DNA of 64,000 bases from Dasypus novemcinctus (GCF_030445035.2 NC_080683.1:22099528-22163527); one strand, 5' to 3'; shown: positions 1 to 20,164, counted from the stretch's first letter. Numbers and translations: made by a program. Notes: generated from the letters alone by a model not told the origin.

Positions 1-483
1 TTGGGCTCCTGTCAACCATATAGGAGGTACAGGGTTTGATGCTCAGGGCCTTCTGGTGAGGGCAAGCTGGCCCATGTGGCAAGCTGACCCACGCTGAGTG
101 CTGGCCCACGCTGAGTGCTGGCCCACACTGGAATTCCTGCCTTGCACAGGAGTGCCCCTTTGTGTGGGAATGCCGTCCAGCACAGGAGTGCTGGCTGATG
201 CTGAGAGCTGGCACAGCAAGATGACTCAGGAAGAGACACAGAGGAGAAAAAATAAGAAGATGTAGCAGAATAGGGAGTTGAGGTGGCGCAAGAGCATAAT
301 CACCTCTCTTCTACTCCGGAAGGTCCCAGGGTCAGTTCCCAGAGATGCCTAATGAGAATACAAGCAGACACAAAAGAACACACGATGAATGGACACAAAG
401 AGCAGACAGTGGGGGGAAAGGGGGAAAGGGGGAACGGGGGAACAGGGAACGGGAGAGGGGAATAAATAAAATAAATCTTTTAA
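1..483 (+). mobile_element. DAS-type composite SINE, clipped by window start
   Basis: It starts inside the element (gggctcctgtcaaccatata) and ends with an aataaataaaataaatcttt tail. The internal part has two SINE-like modules. A near-copy with its head lies at 39978-40440. Confidence 0.75.
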
Positions 484-1203
484 AAAAAGCACAGCTGAAT
501 TTCAATTCTTTTAATTTCATATCTATTGCTCTTCCCTCAGCAACTTAACTGCCCAAAACCGAGGTGTAGATGTAGACTTTTTTTTTCCTTTTTAAAAATT
601 CCTCCCACAGTGCCTGGCATGGTGCTTTGACAATAATAATTAACATGCTTTTGTTGATTGTTCACTGAAGGCTTTATGCAACTATTTACTTTTTAATTCC
701 CTTTTCGTTCAAATCTTTTTCTTTCCTTAAGAGAAGCTGTAAGTTTACAGAAAATAGACTTCTAAATAACTCCCTGATTATTAACACCTTGAATTAATGT
801 GGAACATTTGTTACAACTGATGGAAAAATATTATTATAATTGTATTATTAACTATAGTCTATAGTTTACATTTGGGCTCATTGTTTGGGTTTTATTTTTT
901 AAAATACTGAGTTCAGATTAGGTGACTTGGTCTGAATTGTGTGTATAATTTTTTAACATGCACTTCACAGATTCTCATTTGAGCTTCATAAAAACTTTTT
1001 GAATAGGCAGGTATTAATATTACAAATTTACAGTAACAGATGAAGTTACAGAGTCACTTACTCAACTATCAAGTGCTAGAGTTTATATAGGAGACCTAAT
1101 CATCAGATTCCAAACTTAGCATTCTTTTGAAATAATCTCTTTCAAAACACCATTTGAAGTAAGAAATGGCTCCCTTTTATTTGAACCTATAATTAGCATT
1201 ATA
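484..1203. other. AT-rich intergenic or intronic DNA, nothing recognised
   Basis: No exon, repeat family or regulatory motif was recognised here. It is presumably GLYATL3 intron 1 sequence. Confidence 0.5.
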
Positions 1204-1217
1204 CCCATTATATATAT

Positions 1218-1250
1218 GTCCCAGAGACTTAAGATTTAAGTCTCTGGGAC
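1218..1250. repeat. Perfect inverted repeat (15-bp arms, 3-nt loop)
   Basis: The arm gtcccagagacttaa (1218-1232) and its exact reverse complement ttaagtctctgggac (1236-1250) are separated by gat. This is seen directly in the sequence. Confidence 0.95.
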
Positions 1251-1318
1251 AGCTATTCATATACTGGTTAAGCCCTGAATCTATTCAGCTATTCATATAC
1301 TGGTTAAGCCCTGAATCT
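1250..1318 (+). repeat. Two tandem copies of a 33-36 bp unit
   Basis: The unit beginning cagctattcatatactggtt occurs at 1250 and again at 1286. The second copy lacks the final three bases. It abuts the inverted repeat. Confidence 0.95.
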
Positions 1319-1975
1319 CAGCAGACTTGCAGCCAACACCTACTTTCCAGTTCATTGGACTCACAACAACTAACAAAAGGATGATGATGGACAACCCCCA
1401 TCCCAAAAAAACAGAGAGTATCTACATCTGCAAGGAATGCAGTTCCATCCATCTGCCCCATGAGATCTAAGCCCCCTCTCAATCAGAAGCAGAGTGGGCA
1501 TCACCATGCCAAAATCCACAAGATTGAGGAATGAACCAACATAAAGGGGAAATACAACTCTGGACTAAAGTAGACTTATTGTTCAAATAATAGAAGAACT
1601 TGTAACATTGATATAAAGACAGTGACCACCAGAGTTTCTAAGGGGAGTGAAAGGGAATAATAGGTGTAACATGGGGCATTTTGGGGGCATTGGAAATGTT
1701 CTGCATGACATTGCAATGACAGTACAGGCCATTATACATTTTGTCAAAACCTGTAAAATTGTGCAGTGCAAAGTGTAAACCATAATGTAAACTACAGCCC
1801 CTGCTTAGAAGTAATGCTTCAATATTTGTTCATCAATTGTAACAAGTGTACCACATTAATGAAAGATGTTAATGGGGAAAAGTGGGGGAGGAGGAGGGGG
1901 TGGGGTATATGAGAGTCCCTATATTTTTTATGTACCATTTATGTAATCGAAAGCGTCTTTAAAAATAAAAAGAAT
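1250..1975 (+). mobile_element. Diverged L1 3' UTR copy
   Basis: It matches, in order, parts of the 58069-59933 element: gaatctcagcagacttgcag-like text, an agtgggcatcaccatgccaa-like block, then a gggtggggtatatgagagtc-like block and an A-rich end. An internal duplication and hairpin sit at its left edge. Confidence 0.6.
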
Positions 1976-2597
1976 TTAATTAATAATAAATAAGATTAAA
2001 AATTAAATAGTAAGAAAAAAAGAAATGGAGCATGTAGACATAATATGATGCCTTCTCTGTGTTATAATCTTCTCTTTAATAACTGCTTAGCTTGATATTC
2101 CCAGCTTCTCATTTTACATATATTATGTCTCTTTATCCCTGGATTCCTTACTTCAATTACTACGTTATTATGTAAACTGGGCTTTGGTTCCTTCACATAC
2201 TTTCAAAATGCACCTTCAGTTACATTATGTCCTTCTGAAAATAATAGAGATAAATATAGTTTTGTTGCTCACTCTTCATTCTTTTGAGTGTATGGCTTTG
2301 ATTTTTATAATGACGGGTAAGTCATTTGGTGGTTAAGTGATTAACTGTCCCTTCAAATTTCCTTCACAAGCTCTGACTGTTCATTTCTCCAACATCTTTA
2401 CTTCCCCCTAGCCACACTCCCCTATCCATTGAACACTCTGAATAGAATAAATAGCTAATGGAAGGGTGCCTTGTTTGCTTGCTTACTTTAACCAATTACA
2501 AATCTTTCACTTGGTTTCAAATCTTCAACAAATTGGTTATGTTTTTTCTTTCTCAGTCTAAATTTTGAAGAGTTTTGCCCTTTTAAGCTACTCTTTT

Positions 2598-3062
2598 AGT
2601 GTCCCAGTTGCTAAAACAAATACCATAAAATGGGTTGGCTTAAACAACAGGAATTTATTGGCCCTAGGTTTTGAGACTAGGAGAAGTCCAAAGTCAAGGT
2701 GTCAGCCAAGGTAATGCTTTCCCCAGAAAACTGTGGTGTCCTGGAACTGACTGCCTGCCATCTTTGGTATTTGGCTTTTTTGTCACATGACACCGTATAT
2801 GTCAGCATCTTCTCTTTTCTCTTTTGAGTTCTGTTAACTTCCAGCTTCTTGCTTCCCATTGCTTTTTTTCCCCCTCTATGTCTGAATTTTCTTTGTTTAT
2901 AAAGATTTCAGCCATATTGGATTAAGGCCCACCCTCCTTCAGGTTGGACACACATTAACAAATACCATCTTCAAAGGGCCTATTTACAAATGGTTTCACA
3001 CCACAGCAGGGTTTGGGATCTGACCATGCCTTTTGTGGGGGACATGATTCAATCCCAGATAC
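2598..3062 (+). repeat. Old interspersed repeat, copy 1
   Basis: It shares order and wording with 4360-4840: aaaacaaataccataaaatg, gggttggcttaaacaa, ccagcttcttgcttcccatt, and a closing block about attaacaaataccatcttca. The family is not named with confidence; it is a mammalian-type repeat. Confidence 0.6.
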
Positions 3063-3429
3063 CTTCTAAACATTTCAGTGATATTTAATTTCCATTCTTG
3101 AATAAAGATATACAGTTTACTTGTGTGAATCCATTTTGGCAAATTTACTCTGTACATGTGAAATGAGCAACAACAAAAATAAAGTGACTTACAGAACAAA
3201 CATGATTTTCAGGTTACTTTAGTTCTTAGATTTGCTTTAACTTTGTACATATTACACATTAGAACAAACCAGACTAAATTTGGAAAGGCACTTTCTATAG
3301 GAGGATTAGTGAATGCTCATATTGAGGAAAACAGAAGAAAAGTGGACAATTTTCACTGTATTGAAGACAAGTGAGTGATTTGAACTAACAATGTAAAGGA
3401 GGTATGCTATAGATTCCAATGTCTTTCTA

Positions 3430-3860
3430 ATTAATTTTTTTTCATTAAAGTATAGTACATACTAGAAAATTCACACTCATAATTATGAAGATTAATGAGT
3501 TTTCACAAAGCAAATTTCTATGTAATATCCACTGCCATTAGGAAACATTATTTTAAATGCCTCCCACCCCAGATGCTTCCTTGCAATCACCCTCTCCCTC
3601 CTCCCCAAAAGTAACCAGTATCCTTCCTTCTAAAGCCATAATTTAGTTTTACCTGTTTTTTTAATGTAATGTATAAATTGAATCATGCAAACAATATCCT
3701 TTTTTATCTATCTTCTTTTACTCTCCATTGTATATTACATCCTCAATATTCTAAGTAATAGTTTATTCATTTTCATTGCTGTATTCAAATCTATTCCATT
3801 GTTGATAGACTTTTCCAGTTTTTACTGACTATGAAAATGCTGCTATGAATAATTGATCTA
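3430..3860. mobile_element. Ancient L1-like fragment
   Basis: Text such as tatccttccttctaaagcca and tttcattgctgtattcaaat resembles placental L1M 3' regions. It is too decayed for subfamily assignment. Confidence 0.45.
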
Positions 3861-4234
3861 TTGTGTACTTATTAGCACCACAGCATTCTCCAATCTCTGT
3901 AAATACACACATGACATATGAAAGTTGTTTTGTATGACAAATATCTTTTCTTCTTACTGGAAAAAAATTGTGAAAGGTCACGAATAAATTTTTAATATTA
4001 CTCCAGTACTGTTCAATCAGCAAGTATTTGATCAGCTATGTCAGGCTCCATGAATATAATAATGAATGAATTAAGAACCTCAAAGAATGCTTATAGAGTT
4101 TTGCTCTGTCAGATTTGAAATGAAGGGCTTGTTTCCTTGTGGGAGGGATTGCTTCACCCTCAAATGATGTTTAGTTGTAATCAGTGTTTGAGTAGTAGTT
4201 GCAGCCACAAGTGTTTGTATTTTTTTATCAAAAA

Positions 4235-4320
4235 TAGCTGAGTATCAAAATTATCTGTGGAAGTTTTTAAGATGTATGAGCCCAAAATCTATACATCAGA
4301 CTCTGAATCATAAATATTTA
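4235..4320. mobile_element. Short MER5-like relic
   Basis: Phrases like tatctgtggaagtttttaag and tacatcagactctgaatca resemble the core of MER5-type hAT relics. It is weak and short. Confidence 0.35.
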
Positions 4321-4359
4321 CTACTGACATGTGTGCTAAGCACCCATCAAAATAAGTTG

Positions 4360-4840
4360 TTTGTGTCCCACCTGCTAAAACAAATACCATACAATGGGTT
4401 GGCTTAAACAATAACAAATTATGGCTCACAGTTTTGAGGCAAGGAGAAAACTGAAATCAAGGCGTCAGCAAGGCAATCTTTTCTCCTTGAAGACTGTGAC
4501 ATTCTGTGGCTGGCTGCCAGTGATTCTTGGTCCTTGGCTCTTCCATCCCATGGTAAGGCACTTGGTGATGTATTCTCCTTTCTCCAGTTTCCATTGACTA
4601 TTGGACGCTTCCTGTGGCTTTCTTTCTGTATGTCTGAATTTCATTCTGCTTAAAAAGGACTCCAAAAATCCAGATTAAAGCCCAGTCTGATTCACTTGGG
4701 CTACACATTCCTTAGCTGAATTAACATCTTCAAGAGATCCTTTTTAAAATGTTTCCACACTCTCTAGAATGTGGACCAAGACCAAGAATGTGTCCAAACC
4801 AGATTTCACAATGCAATCCACTACAAAAGTCTATCAACTT
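4360..4840 (+). repeat. Old interspersed repeat, copy 2
   Basis: This is the same family and orientation as 2598-3062, sharing aaacaaataccatacaatgg and gttggcttaaacaa at the start and catcttcaagagatcc near the end. Confidence 0.6.
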
Positions 4841-5103
4841 GGTACCCTTATTGTAGTGCTGTAAAAAACTATAGGTTTAGGGAGAATTTTCATTGTATCT
4901 CATAGACTTTTCTACCAGCTTTCATATACTCTGAGGAAATAACAGGTGACAGATTTGTATGTGTGTGTATTGTATATTTGTGTGCATGCATACTTTTAAT
5001 TCCCCCTCTTATGGCAATGATTGTACAAGAAGTGAAGGAGGTAATATGCAACTGAAACTACTAGTAGAGTGGTTGACTTGTCCCTCTGGGTTCTCTGGCT
5101 CAG

Positions 5104-13621
<8,518 letters not shown>

Positions 13622-13675
13622 CTTAGTGTAACTCCAGGAATTTTCTTACTTTCCCTGAACACACCAGTAAGAAGA

Positions 13676-13681
13676 AATAAA
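13676..13681 (+). terminator. Candidate GLYATL3 polyadenylation signal
   Basis: A canonical AATAAA lies 55 bases after the GLYATL3 stop codon. An L1 3'-end fragment begins soon after. The short 3' UTR is inference. Confidence 0.6.
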
Positions 13682-13689
13682 ATTGGAAT

Positions 13690-14045
13690 CAGGATTTTGG
13701 TAATGGATGGTGGTGTTGCAACCTTGTACAACATTGTGAACATAATTAACAGCATTCAATTATATATTTGAATGTGATTAAAAGGGTTGTGTACTTATTA
13801 CTATAACCAAAGTTAAATGAAACGAACAAGCACAGGACTGTACAACACAGTGAACCCTAATGTAAACTATGGTCTATAGTTAATAATACAATTATTAAAA
13901 TGTTCCTTCATCAGTTGTAATAAATGGACCATCCTAATGACAGGTGTTAATAATAGGGTGGTATATAGGAACCCTGAATTTTATGCATGACTTTTTCTGC
14001 AAACCTACTTCTCTAATAAAAAAAAAAAACAAAAACAAAACTCAA
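13690..14045 (+). mobile_element. L1M-type 3' end
   Basis: It contains ttgcaaccttgtacaacatt, acagcattcaattatatat and atggtctatagttaataata, ending with poly-A. This is characteristic of old L1 3' UTRs. It begins just after the GLYATL3 polyadenylation signal. Confidence 0.65.
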
Positions 14046-14521
14046 GAAAAAAACTTTTAAAAAATTTGAATCAGGAGAATCTTGGGTTGTTGAAAAGGGA
14101 CTAGAGAAGACATGCAGTATCAGCCCTGAGAAGGCTTAACTCTTGCGGTCTCAGATTCCTGTGGTAAATAACTGTAGAGGTCAGAGATAGCTGTTGCTGA
14201 GAACAGAGGATGATTGTCCTCCTTTGGGTTCCACTGCAGGAAAAAGGGTTTTAAAGCCAGCAGTTCTTAGCACAGTAGTAGAAATGACTGCATGAAAGCA
14301 AATGATTTAACACAGGAGGACGTGGATACCACTTTGTTTTTGCTGCTTGGGCTTCTGCTCTACGCTGTTACCAAATCCAAACAGTGCTCTGCCCTAACTC
14401 CCCTACCTACCCGCTGCTAGATCTCACCAACTTGCGTTCCTACTATTTCTCATCCAAGTTCTCTAAAGTGTGTCCTGCTTTTTTCTCCTCTAATTCCTTC
14501 TTCCCAGTGAATGCTGGAGTG

Positions 14522-14705
14522 TAGTAGTGCTCACATTTCAGTGTGCACTGGAATCACCTAGAGGGCTAGTTACAGATTGCTATGCCCCTTCCCCAGAGTG
14601 TCTGTTTCAGTAGATCTGACAGAACCTGATAATCTGCAGTTTTCAAATTCCCAAATGAGGTTGATACTGCTGGGCTAGGGACAATTTGGGAACTACTGTT
14701 CTATA
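14522..14705 (+). mobile_element. MER5-like hAT relic
   Basis: cagtgtgcactggaatcacc, cagagtgtctgtttcagtag and acaatttgggaactactgtt follow the MER5 layout. Confidence 0.75.
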
Positions 14706-14729
14706 GCCCATGGAGGAATGATGCTATGC

Positions 14730-14950
14730 ACTTTTTTTTTTTTTTTTTGAGGTACTCGAGATTGAACCCAGGACCTTGTATGTGGGAAGCTAGCATTGAA
14801 CCACTGAGCCATATCGGGTCCCCTGAATAGATTTTTTTCATTTGTTTTGCTTGTTGTTTGCTTTTGTTCTTTCTAGGAGGTACTGGGAACCAAACCCAAG
14901 ACCTCCCACATGGGAAGCAGGTGCTCAACTTCTTGAGCCACATCAGCTAC
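14730..14950 (-). mobile_element. One or two DAS-type SINEs in reverse
   Basis: Two head sequences occur in reverse: aacccaggaccttgtatgtg and tagcattgaaccactgagcc (14730-14822), then ccaaacccaagacctcccac and caacttcttgagccacatc (14870-14950). This is either a dimer or adjacent insertions. Confidence 0.65.
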
Positions 14951-15522
14951 ACATATGCACATTTTAAATGCTGGAACCAGATAATGTCAGCATAGGACTG
15001 TACTTTACCCACCAGTCCTCCTCATTTATAATCTGCTTTCTCATAAGAAACTAAGATGTACATATGATTGCATATGTGGATATGCAAATGCATATATGTA
15101 TGTATACATACAAACATTCCATTTGTATTTGCTGTATGCATATATATATATACTCAGAGAATTTTAAAAACATAAGCTTTAATCCTCTCGTTATATAAAG
15201 AATTTGAGGACCAGGAAAAATACATGATTTCTTTAAGATTATTTCATTCAGTGCCAGAAACTGAGCCAGGATGCTGTTATTTCTTATTTTCAATCTGCTG
15301 TTCTTTTCATTAAACTATGTATGCTTTTTAAAAGGAATTTTTAGTGCTTAAATAATTATTCATTATTTTTTAATGCTTGTTGTTATTGTTTTTTTTAAAA
15401 AATTCAGATTCCAATTGCTTGTGTATGCATATCTTTTAAGGGTAGTAAAGGAAGAGATAAGCATTATGAGCTATATTCTTCCATTTCCAATAAAAACAAG
15501 CACAAAACAGTGGTTGGATTTG

Positions 15523-15790
15523 TGCTGAGACCAGCTCAGTAATAGGTTTGCACAAAGGGAAAGTGACACAGAACAGAAGAGATAAAAGGACAGAAAGAAA
15601 GACACAAGAGAGGAGATAAAGGTGGGACCAGAGTACTCACAGCTTCTAGAACCTCATATTTATTGGAAACTACCAAGCAGCTGTTTGCTATTAAAACTGC
15701 AACATCATCTGTAATAGGGAACAACTGCAACATCTACAATTGAACAGGTATAACATTTACAATAAGCAACAGGTAAGCCAGTTTCCCACA
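15523..15790 (-). repeat. 3' LTR of the 15.5-18.5 kb element
   Basis: It reads tgctgagaccagctcagtaa at its low-coordinate end, ending tctcagca on the - strand, and has a tcatatttattgg polyadenylation region. It aligns along its length with 18247-18531 and 34342-34736. Confidence 0.85.
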
Positions 15791-15803
15791 TTTCCCCCTT
15801 TTT
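15791..15803 (-). other. Polypurine tract
   Basis: On the - strand aaaaagggggaaa directly precedes the 3' LTR, the position used for plus-strand priming in LTR elements. Confidence 0.8.
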
Positions 15804-16689
15804 GTTTTTGCAAAGTCTATGCAAATGACATTTCACTGATTAACAAAGCTTCCTGCATGATATTTTCACTTTCAGGTTTGAACAATACTCATTAAATTTT
15901 TTTCTCAATACATTCAGTTCCAGGATTGTTCAAACTTAAAATAAGAGATTTATATATTCAACAAGGTGCACATATATATCACTTACAATTCATCAAATCA
16001 CTTAAGTACACAATGTTTCATTATTAAGGTTCTGATTCATATTCAAGCATTTTATACATAATCCATAACTACTGTAGATTATACAACAACAAACAATAAG
16101 GCTTCCAACTAGCAGACATTTAATGAATAGACTTTCATTTCTCATGGGCTTAAGATTCCCAACTAACCAGGCAATATAGGCCAGTACTCAATATTAGTGC
16201 TGGCCACATCCAATTCACAGGCTAATTCAATACAAACTCATTAACATGAGAAAACATTGTATTTACCAGCTATAGCAGAGAATATAGTTTTGTCTTACCC
16301 AAACATTTAAGAATTTGATTGAGCAGCTTGTCCCAATTGTTTGCCTCTTCCAAGCCCTTAAAATACCATTGTCTCTGATGTTTCTTAGTAGAGTCACTGC
16401 CACAGGTTTCTTCTATGCGGCCAGATTCATTGCCATCAGGCCAGGGCAGAAAGCCTTGAAGAACTGCAAAAGTCCATTGCAGACGTTTTCACAGTTTTTG
16501 CACTTTTTGTATTCATTCAGGCTTGTTTTACTTTTACAAAACACATTACCTCACCGAATGCTACCATAATACTTTTACAACTTACTATATGCATACTAGT
16601 TCTTTTTCTCATATCTCCATACTAACCATTTTGTTTTAGGACAAAATACACCTTATAACATGTCAGTTAGCATTCCCACAAACTTTTTA

Positions 16690-17268
16690 CCTTTTTAAAT
16701 ATTTACTTAACTTTTACATCTTTCATTTATCCTTCCTTTCTCTCTTTTTTCTTTCTTCCTTCCTTTCTCTTTTTTCTTTTTTCTTCTTTCTCTTTTTTCT
16801 TTTTCTTCCTTTTTTTCTTTTTCAGCCTTTTCCTTTTTTCTTTCTTCCTTTCTTCCTTCCTCTTTTTCTTCCTTCCTTTCTTTTCTCTTTATTCCTTCCT
16901 CTCTCTTTCCCTTCCTTCCTCTCTTTCTTTTCCTCTCTCTTTCCTTTCTTTCCTTTCCCTTCCTCTCTTTTCTTTCTTTTTTCCTTCCTTTCTCTCTTTT
17001 CTTTGTTTCTTCCTCTTTTTCCTTCCATTTCTCCTTCTCTTTTTCCCTTCCTTCCTTTTATCTTTCTTTTTTCTCTATCTTTCTGGGCACCTGCCCTTCT
17101 CTTTTTCTTTCTCTGTTTCTTCTTTCTCTTTTCCTTCTTTTTTCTTTTTTCTTCTTTTTTCTCCTTTCTCTTTCTCCTTTCTCTTCTTTCTCTTTCTCCT
17201 TTCTCTTTCCTTTTTCTCTTCTTTCTCTTTTTCTTCTTTTTCTTTTTCTTCTTTCTCTTTTTCTTTCA
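16690..17268. repeat. Long polypyrimidine tract, (T/C)n
   Basis: About 550 bases on the + strand are almost pure C and T, in ttcctttctcttttttc-like permutations, with one break near 17085-17098. ORFs of Lys/Glu/Arg or Phe/Leu/Ser repeats across it are artefacts. Confidence 0.95.
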
Positions 17269-17406
17269 CACTGAAACAATTACAACATACACAGTGACAC
17301 TGAACAAACACAAAAGCAGTTCCAAATCTATTAATTTAAAATTTCTTCATTGCTTCCTTTTATAATTCAACATTTCTTTTCCAGTTTTTCTACTCTCAAT
17401 TTCCTT

Positions 17407-17803
17407 TTTTTTAGATTTATTTATTTCTCTCCCCTCCTCCCCCAGTTGTCTGTTCTCTGTGTCTATTTGCTGCATCTTCTTCTTTGTCCACTTCTGTTGT
17501 CAGCGGCACAGGAATCTGTGTTTCTCTTTGTTGCGTCATCTTGTGTTCTCTCTCCACATGTGTGGCACCATTCCTGGGCAGACTGCAGTTTCTTTCACAC
17601 TCGGTGGCTCTCCTTATGGGGCGCACTCCTTGCACATGGGGCTCCCCTACACGGGGGACACCCCTGTATGGCAGGGCACTCCTTGCACTCATCAGCACTG
17701 TGTGTAGACCAGCTGCACATGGTTCAAGGAGGCCCTGGGTTTGAACCACAGACCTCCCATGTGGTATACAGACACCCTAACCACTGGGCCAAGTCTGCTT
17801 CCC
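17407..17803 (-). mobile_element. DAS-III SINE with 14-bp target duplication
   Basis: Reverse orientation, tail at low coordinates and head (gggccaagtctgcttcccct in reverse) at the high end. ctctcaatttcctt occurs at both 17393-17406 and 17804-17817, so it inserted after the LTR element. Confidence 0.9.
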
Positions 17804-18226
17804 CTCTCAATTTCCTTCTTAATCTCTTTCTGTCCCCTAGCCATACTTGTTTTATGATGCCATGCTTGGACAAGTTCTGTAGTTTAAATACTTTGATGTA
17901 AAGCCATTCTAGTCTTTGGAATGAGACCCAGCTGTGCAGTTTCCAGTGTCTGCCTCTCCATCTGCATGACCAGAGGTTCTGAGTTCCATAGGAACTTTTG
18001 TCATCTCTTGGTGTTCATGGTATGGCTTTATCTGATGAGCTGGTACCCACACAGGATGTTCTCCATCTCCTGGGGAAATACAAGCAAACCCTCAAGGATG
18101 TTGAAGGCTTTCCAAACCACTCGGGGCTCTGCACTGTTACACCAACTTTAGTTTTGCTTGAGGTGATCCTTCTTCCCTTTGGGTCCATGGTCCAGCCCCA
18201 GTTGCTGTGAGCCTTCTTCCCTTCAT

Positions 18227-18244
18227 GCCCCACATTGGGCGCCA
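18227..18244 (-). other. tRNA-Lys-type primer-binding site
   Basis: On the - strand, two bases after the 5' LTR, the sequence tggcgcccaatgtggggc differs by one base from the tRNA-Lys1,2 primer-binding site known from betaretroviruses and lentiviruses. Confidence 0.8.
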
Positions 18245-18246
18245 GT

Positions 18247-18531
18247 TGCTGAGATCGCCTCAGTGATAGGTTGGCTCGAAGGAAAGGCAACACAAAACTT
18301 TATAAAATAAAGGACAGAGAGAGACACGAGAGGAGATAGGACCGGGGGACTCACAGCTTCTGGAACTGAGAGCCTCAATCCCATTTCCACCTCATATTTA
18401 TTGGAAACTACCAAGCAGCTGTTTGCTATTAGAACTGCAACATCATCTACAATAGGGAACAACTGCAACATCTACAATTGAACAGGTATAACATTTACAA
18501 TAAGGAACAGGTAAGCCAATTTCCCACAGCA
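18247..18531 (-). repeat. 5' LTR of the 15.5-18.5 kb element
   Basis: It aligns with 15523-15790. On the - strand it starts tgctgtgggaaattgg and ends tctcagca. It has an extra tgagagcctcaatcccattt-containing segment missing from the 3' LTR. Confidence 0.85.
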
Positions 18532-18879
18532 GATTTGCCTCATCTGGATAAAGCTCATATAGAAAGTATTGGTTTCTTATCTCAATGAAGTCACAAAATC
18601 CTGACTGTAGAGATTAAGAAAAAAAAATTCATTCTTAAATACTTTGCCAACTGAAGGAAAGCAAAGCATTAATAAAAAATAAGACTCCTTGGAAGTGAAT
18701 ATATGCTTAGGTCATCCTGAGCCAGTGGCTGGTTACCTGGAAACTTATTCTTGGTGCCACAGGGAGGAGCACCAGGTAACTGGAGTCCTTAAACCTCAAG
18801 GGAGAATGTGGTCTAGTTTCTGCCCCAGTGATGCTCATTATCTTTAGCATTGATTAAGCAGAAGTTACTCCTGCCTGAT

Positions 18880-19170
18880 ATATGACATATTTTATAGGCT
18901 AATTTTCTTCCTAATAATAATACACCTACCACTTACTTAACATTTAACTATGTGTTGAGAATGTACAAAATACTAGATGTATACAACTTAATCCTTATGA
19001 AGGATAAAGTATTGTCTTATTGTGGAAATTCAGACTCACAGGTATTATGATTTATTAAGAGATACACAGGTTTTAAGCGGCAGAGTTATGATCAGAAACT
19101 GGATTTGTCTGATCCCAAAGTCCATATTGTTTGTCAATATGCTAACTGGCCTCTTAAGTAGCTTGGAACT
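18880..19170 (+). mobile_element. Decayed MIR
   Basis: It contains ttaacatttaactatgtgtt, acaacttaatccttatgaag and gcggcagagttatgatcaga, in MIR order. It is heavily diverged. Confidence 0.5.
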
Positions 19171-20160
19171 ATTTGAGGGTAATTATTCCTTTATCTCATT
19201 GTTTCTTGAATTTTCCACCCCCACCTCCACAACAGACCTCATATTTTGAAAGAGATTTTTTCTTTCTCCCAAATTTCTATTTTTAAACTTCCACATAACT
19301 AGGTTAGGTATAATTGCTCAATTTTCAACACTCTTTTAACAATGTGAAAAATAATTCTAACCCTCTGAAGGAATGTGTGGGGAAACGTCTAGAGTAAGGA
19401 GATAAGGGCAAGAAGAGAAAGAGTGACTCAAGAAGAAGGATGGAGCTAGATCAGTGTAGGATCTTACATGCTGAGTTAAGGAATTTGTTCAATGTAATAT
19501 ATAAGCTGTTAAGCAGAGTATTAATCAGTTTAGGAGATCAATCGAGAGACTATTGCAATAGTCTTAAGTAAAAGATAGTGGTGGCTTAGACTTGAATGCT
19601 GGCAATGATTATCCTGAGAAGTGGATAGTTACCTGAAAGAGGAAAAATCAGGACTTAATAACTTAAAGGCTGTAAAGTGTTGTGAGAGAAAAGTCAAATA
19701 TGCTTCCTAGGTTTATATATTGTGAAACCTAGGACAAGGGTATTTTTTACCATAGAGACTGGCAGTACTGAAACAGATAGGGCCAAGTCTGGGGCAATTG
19801 GGAGTGGGAGAGATGTGTACTCATTTTGGAGGTGTTAAATTTTAAAACTTACAAGTGATGGGATCAAATTGGCTGTCTTTGTCTGAAGCTCTAAGAAATT
19901 ATCTGGGCTAGAGAGATAAATTTGGAGTCATCAGCATACAGATAGTAACAGAAGCTAATGAGTTTGGCTAAGACTACCTAAACCTGGACCTTGAGTACAT
20001 TGCATATTTAAGACTGAGTGAAGGAAAGTTATGAAATAGAAGAATGAACAGCAGGGAGAAAGGAGGAATGCCATGAGACAACTCATGGAAGACAAAAGAG
20101 AAATTTTTCTCCATGGAAGGATGGTCAACAGTGTTAAATTATATGGGAGGTCACAAATAT
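19171..20160. other. Intergenic DNA, nothing recognised
   Basis: No coding or repeat family could be assigned with confidence. Parts (for example agtcatcagcatacagatag) look like an old repeat but were not named. Confidence 0.4.
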
Positions 20161-20164
20161 ATGA

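Larger units (their letters stand above)
15523..18531 (-). mobile_element. Complete non-coding class II-like LTR retroelement
   Basis: Two related LTRs in the same orientation (15523-15790 and 18247-18531) bracket about 2.4 kb. The outer flanks share the 6-bp duplication gatttg (15517-15522, 18532-18537). Just inside the 5' LTR is an 18-bp primer-binding site of tRNA-Lys type, and just inside the 3' LTR a polypurine tract. No gag, pol or env frame was recognised, so it would depend on another element's proteins. The interior holds a very long pyrimidine tract and a DAS-III SINE. A 6-bp duplication plus a Lys-type site fits betaretrovirus-like ERVs, but class cannot be proven without pol. Confidence 0.8.

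Noticed and set aside
16822-17365. Several Lys/Glu/Arg-rich or Phe/Leu/Ser-rich ORFs
   Set aside because: They are translations of the pyrimidine tract with no stop codons for compositional reasons.
17350-17901. 183-codon ORF with repeated Leu/Ser/His text
   Set aside because: It is a translation of a reversed DAS-III SINE. Near-identical ORFs occur at each DAS-III copy (21239-21772, 30586-31008, 42149-42574, 51090-51404).
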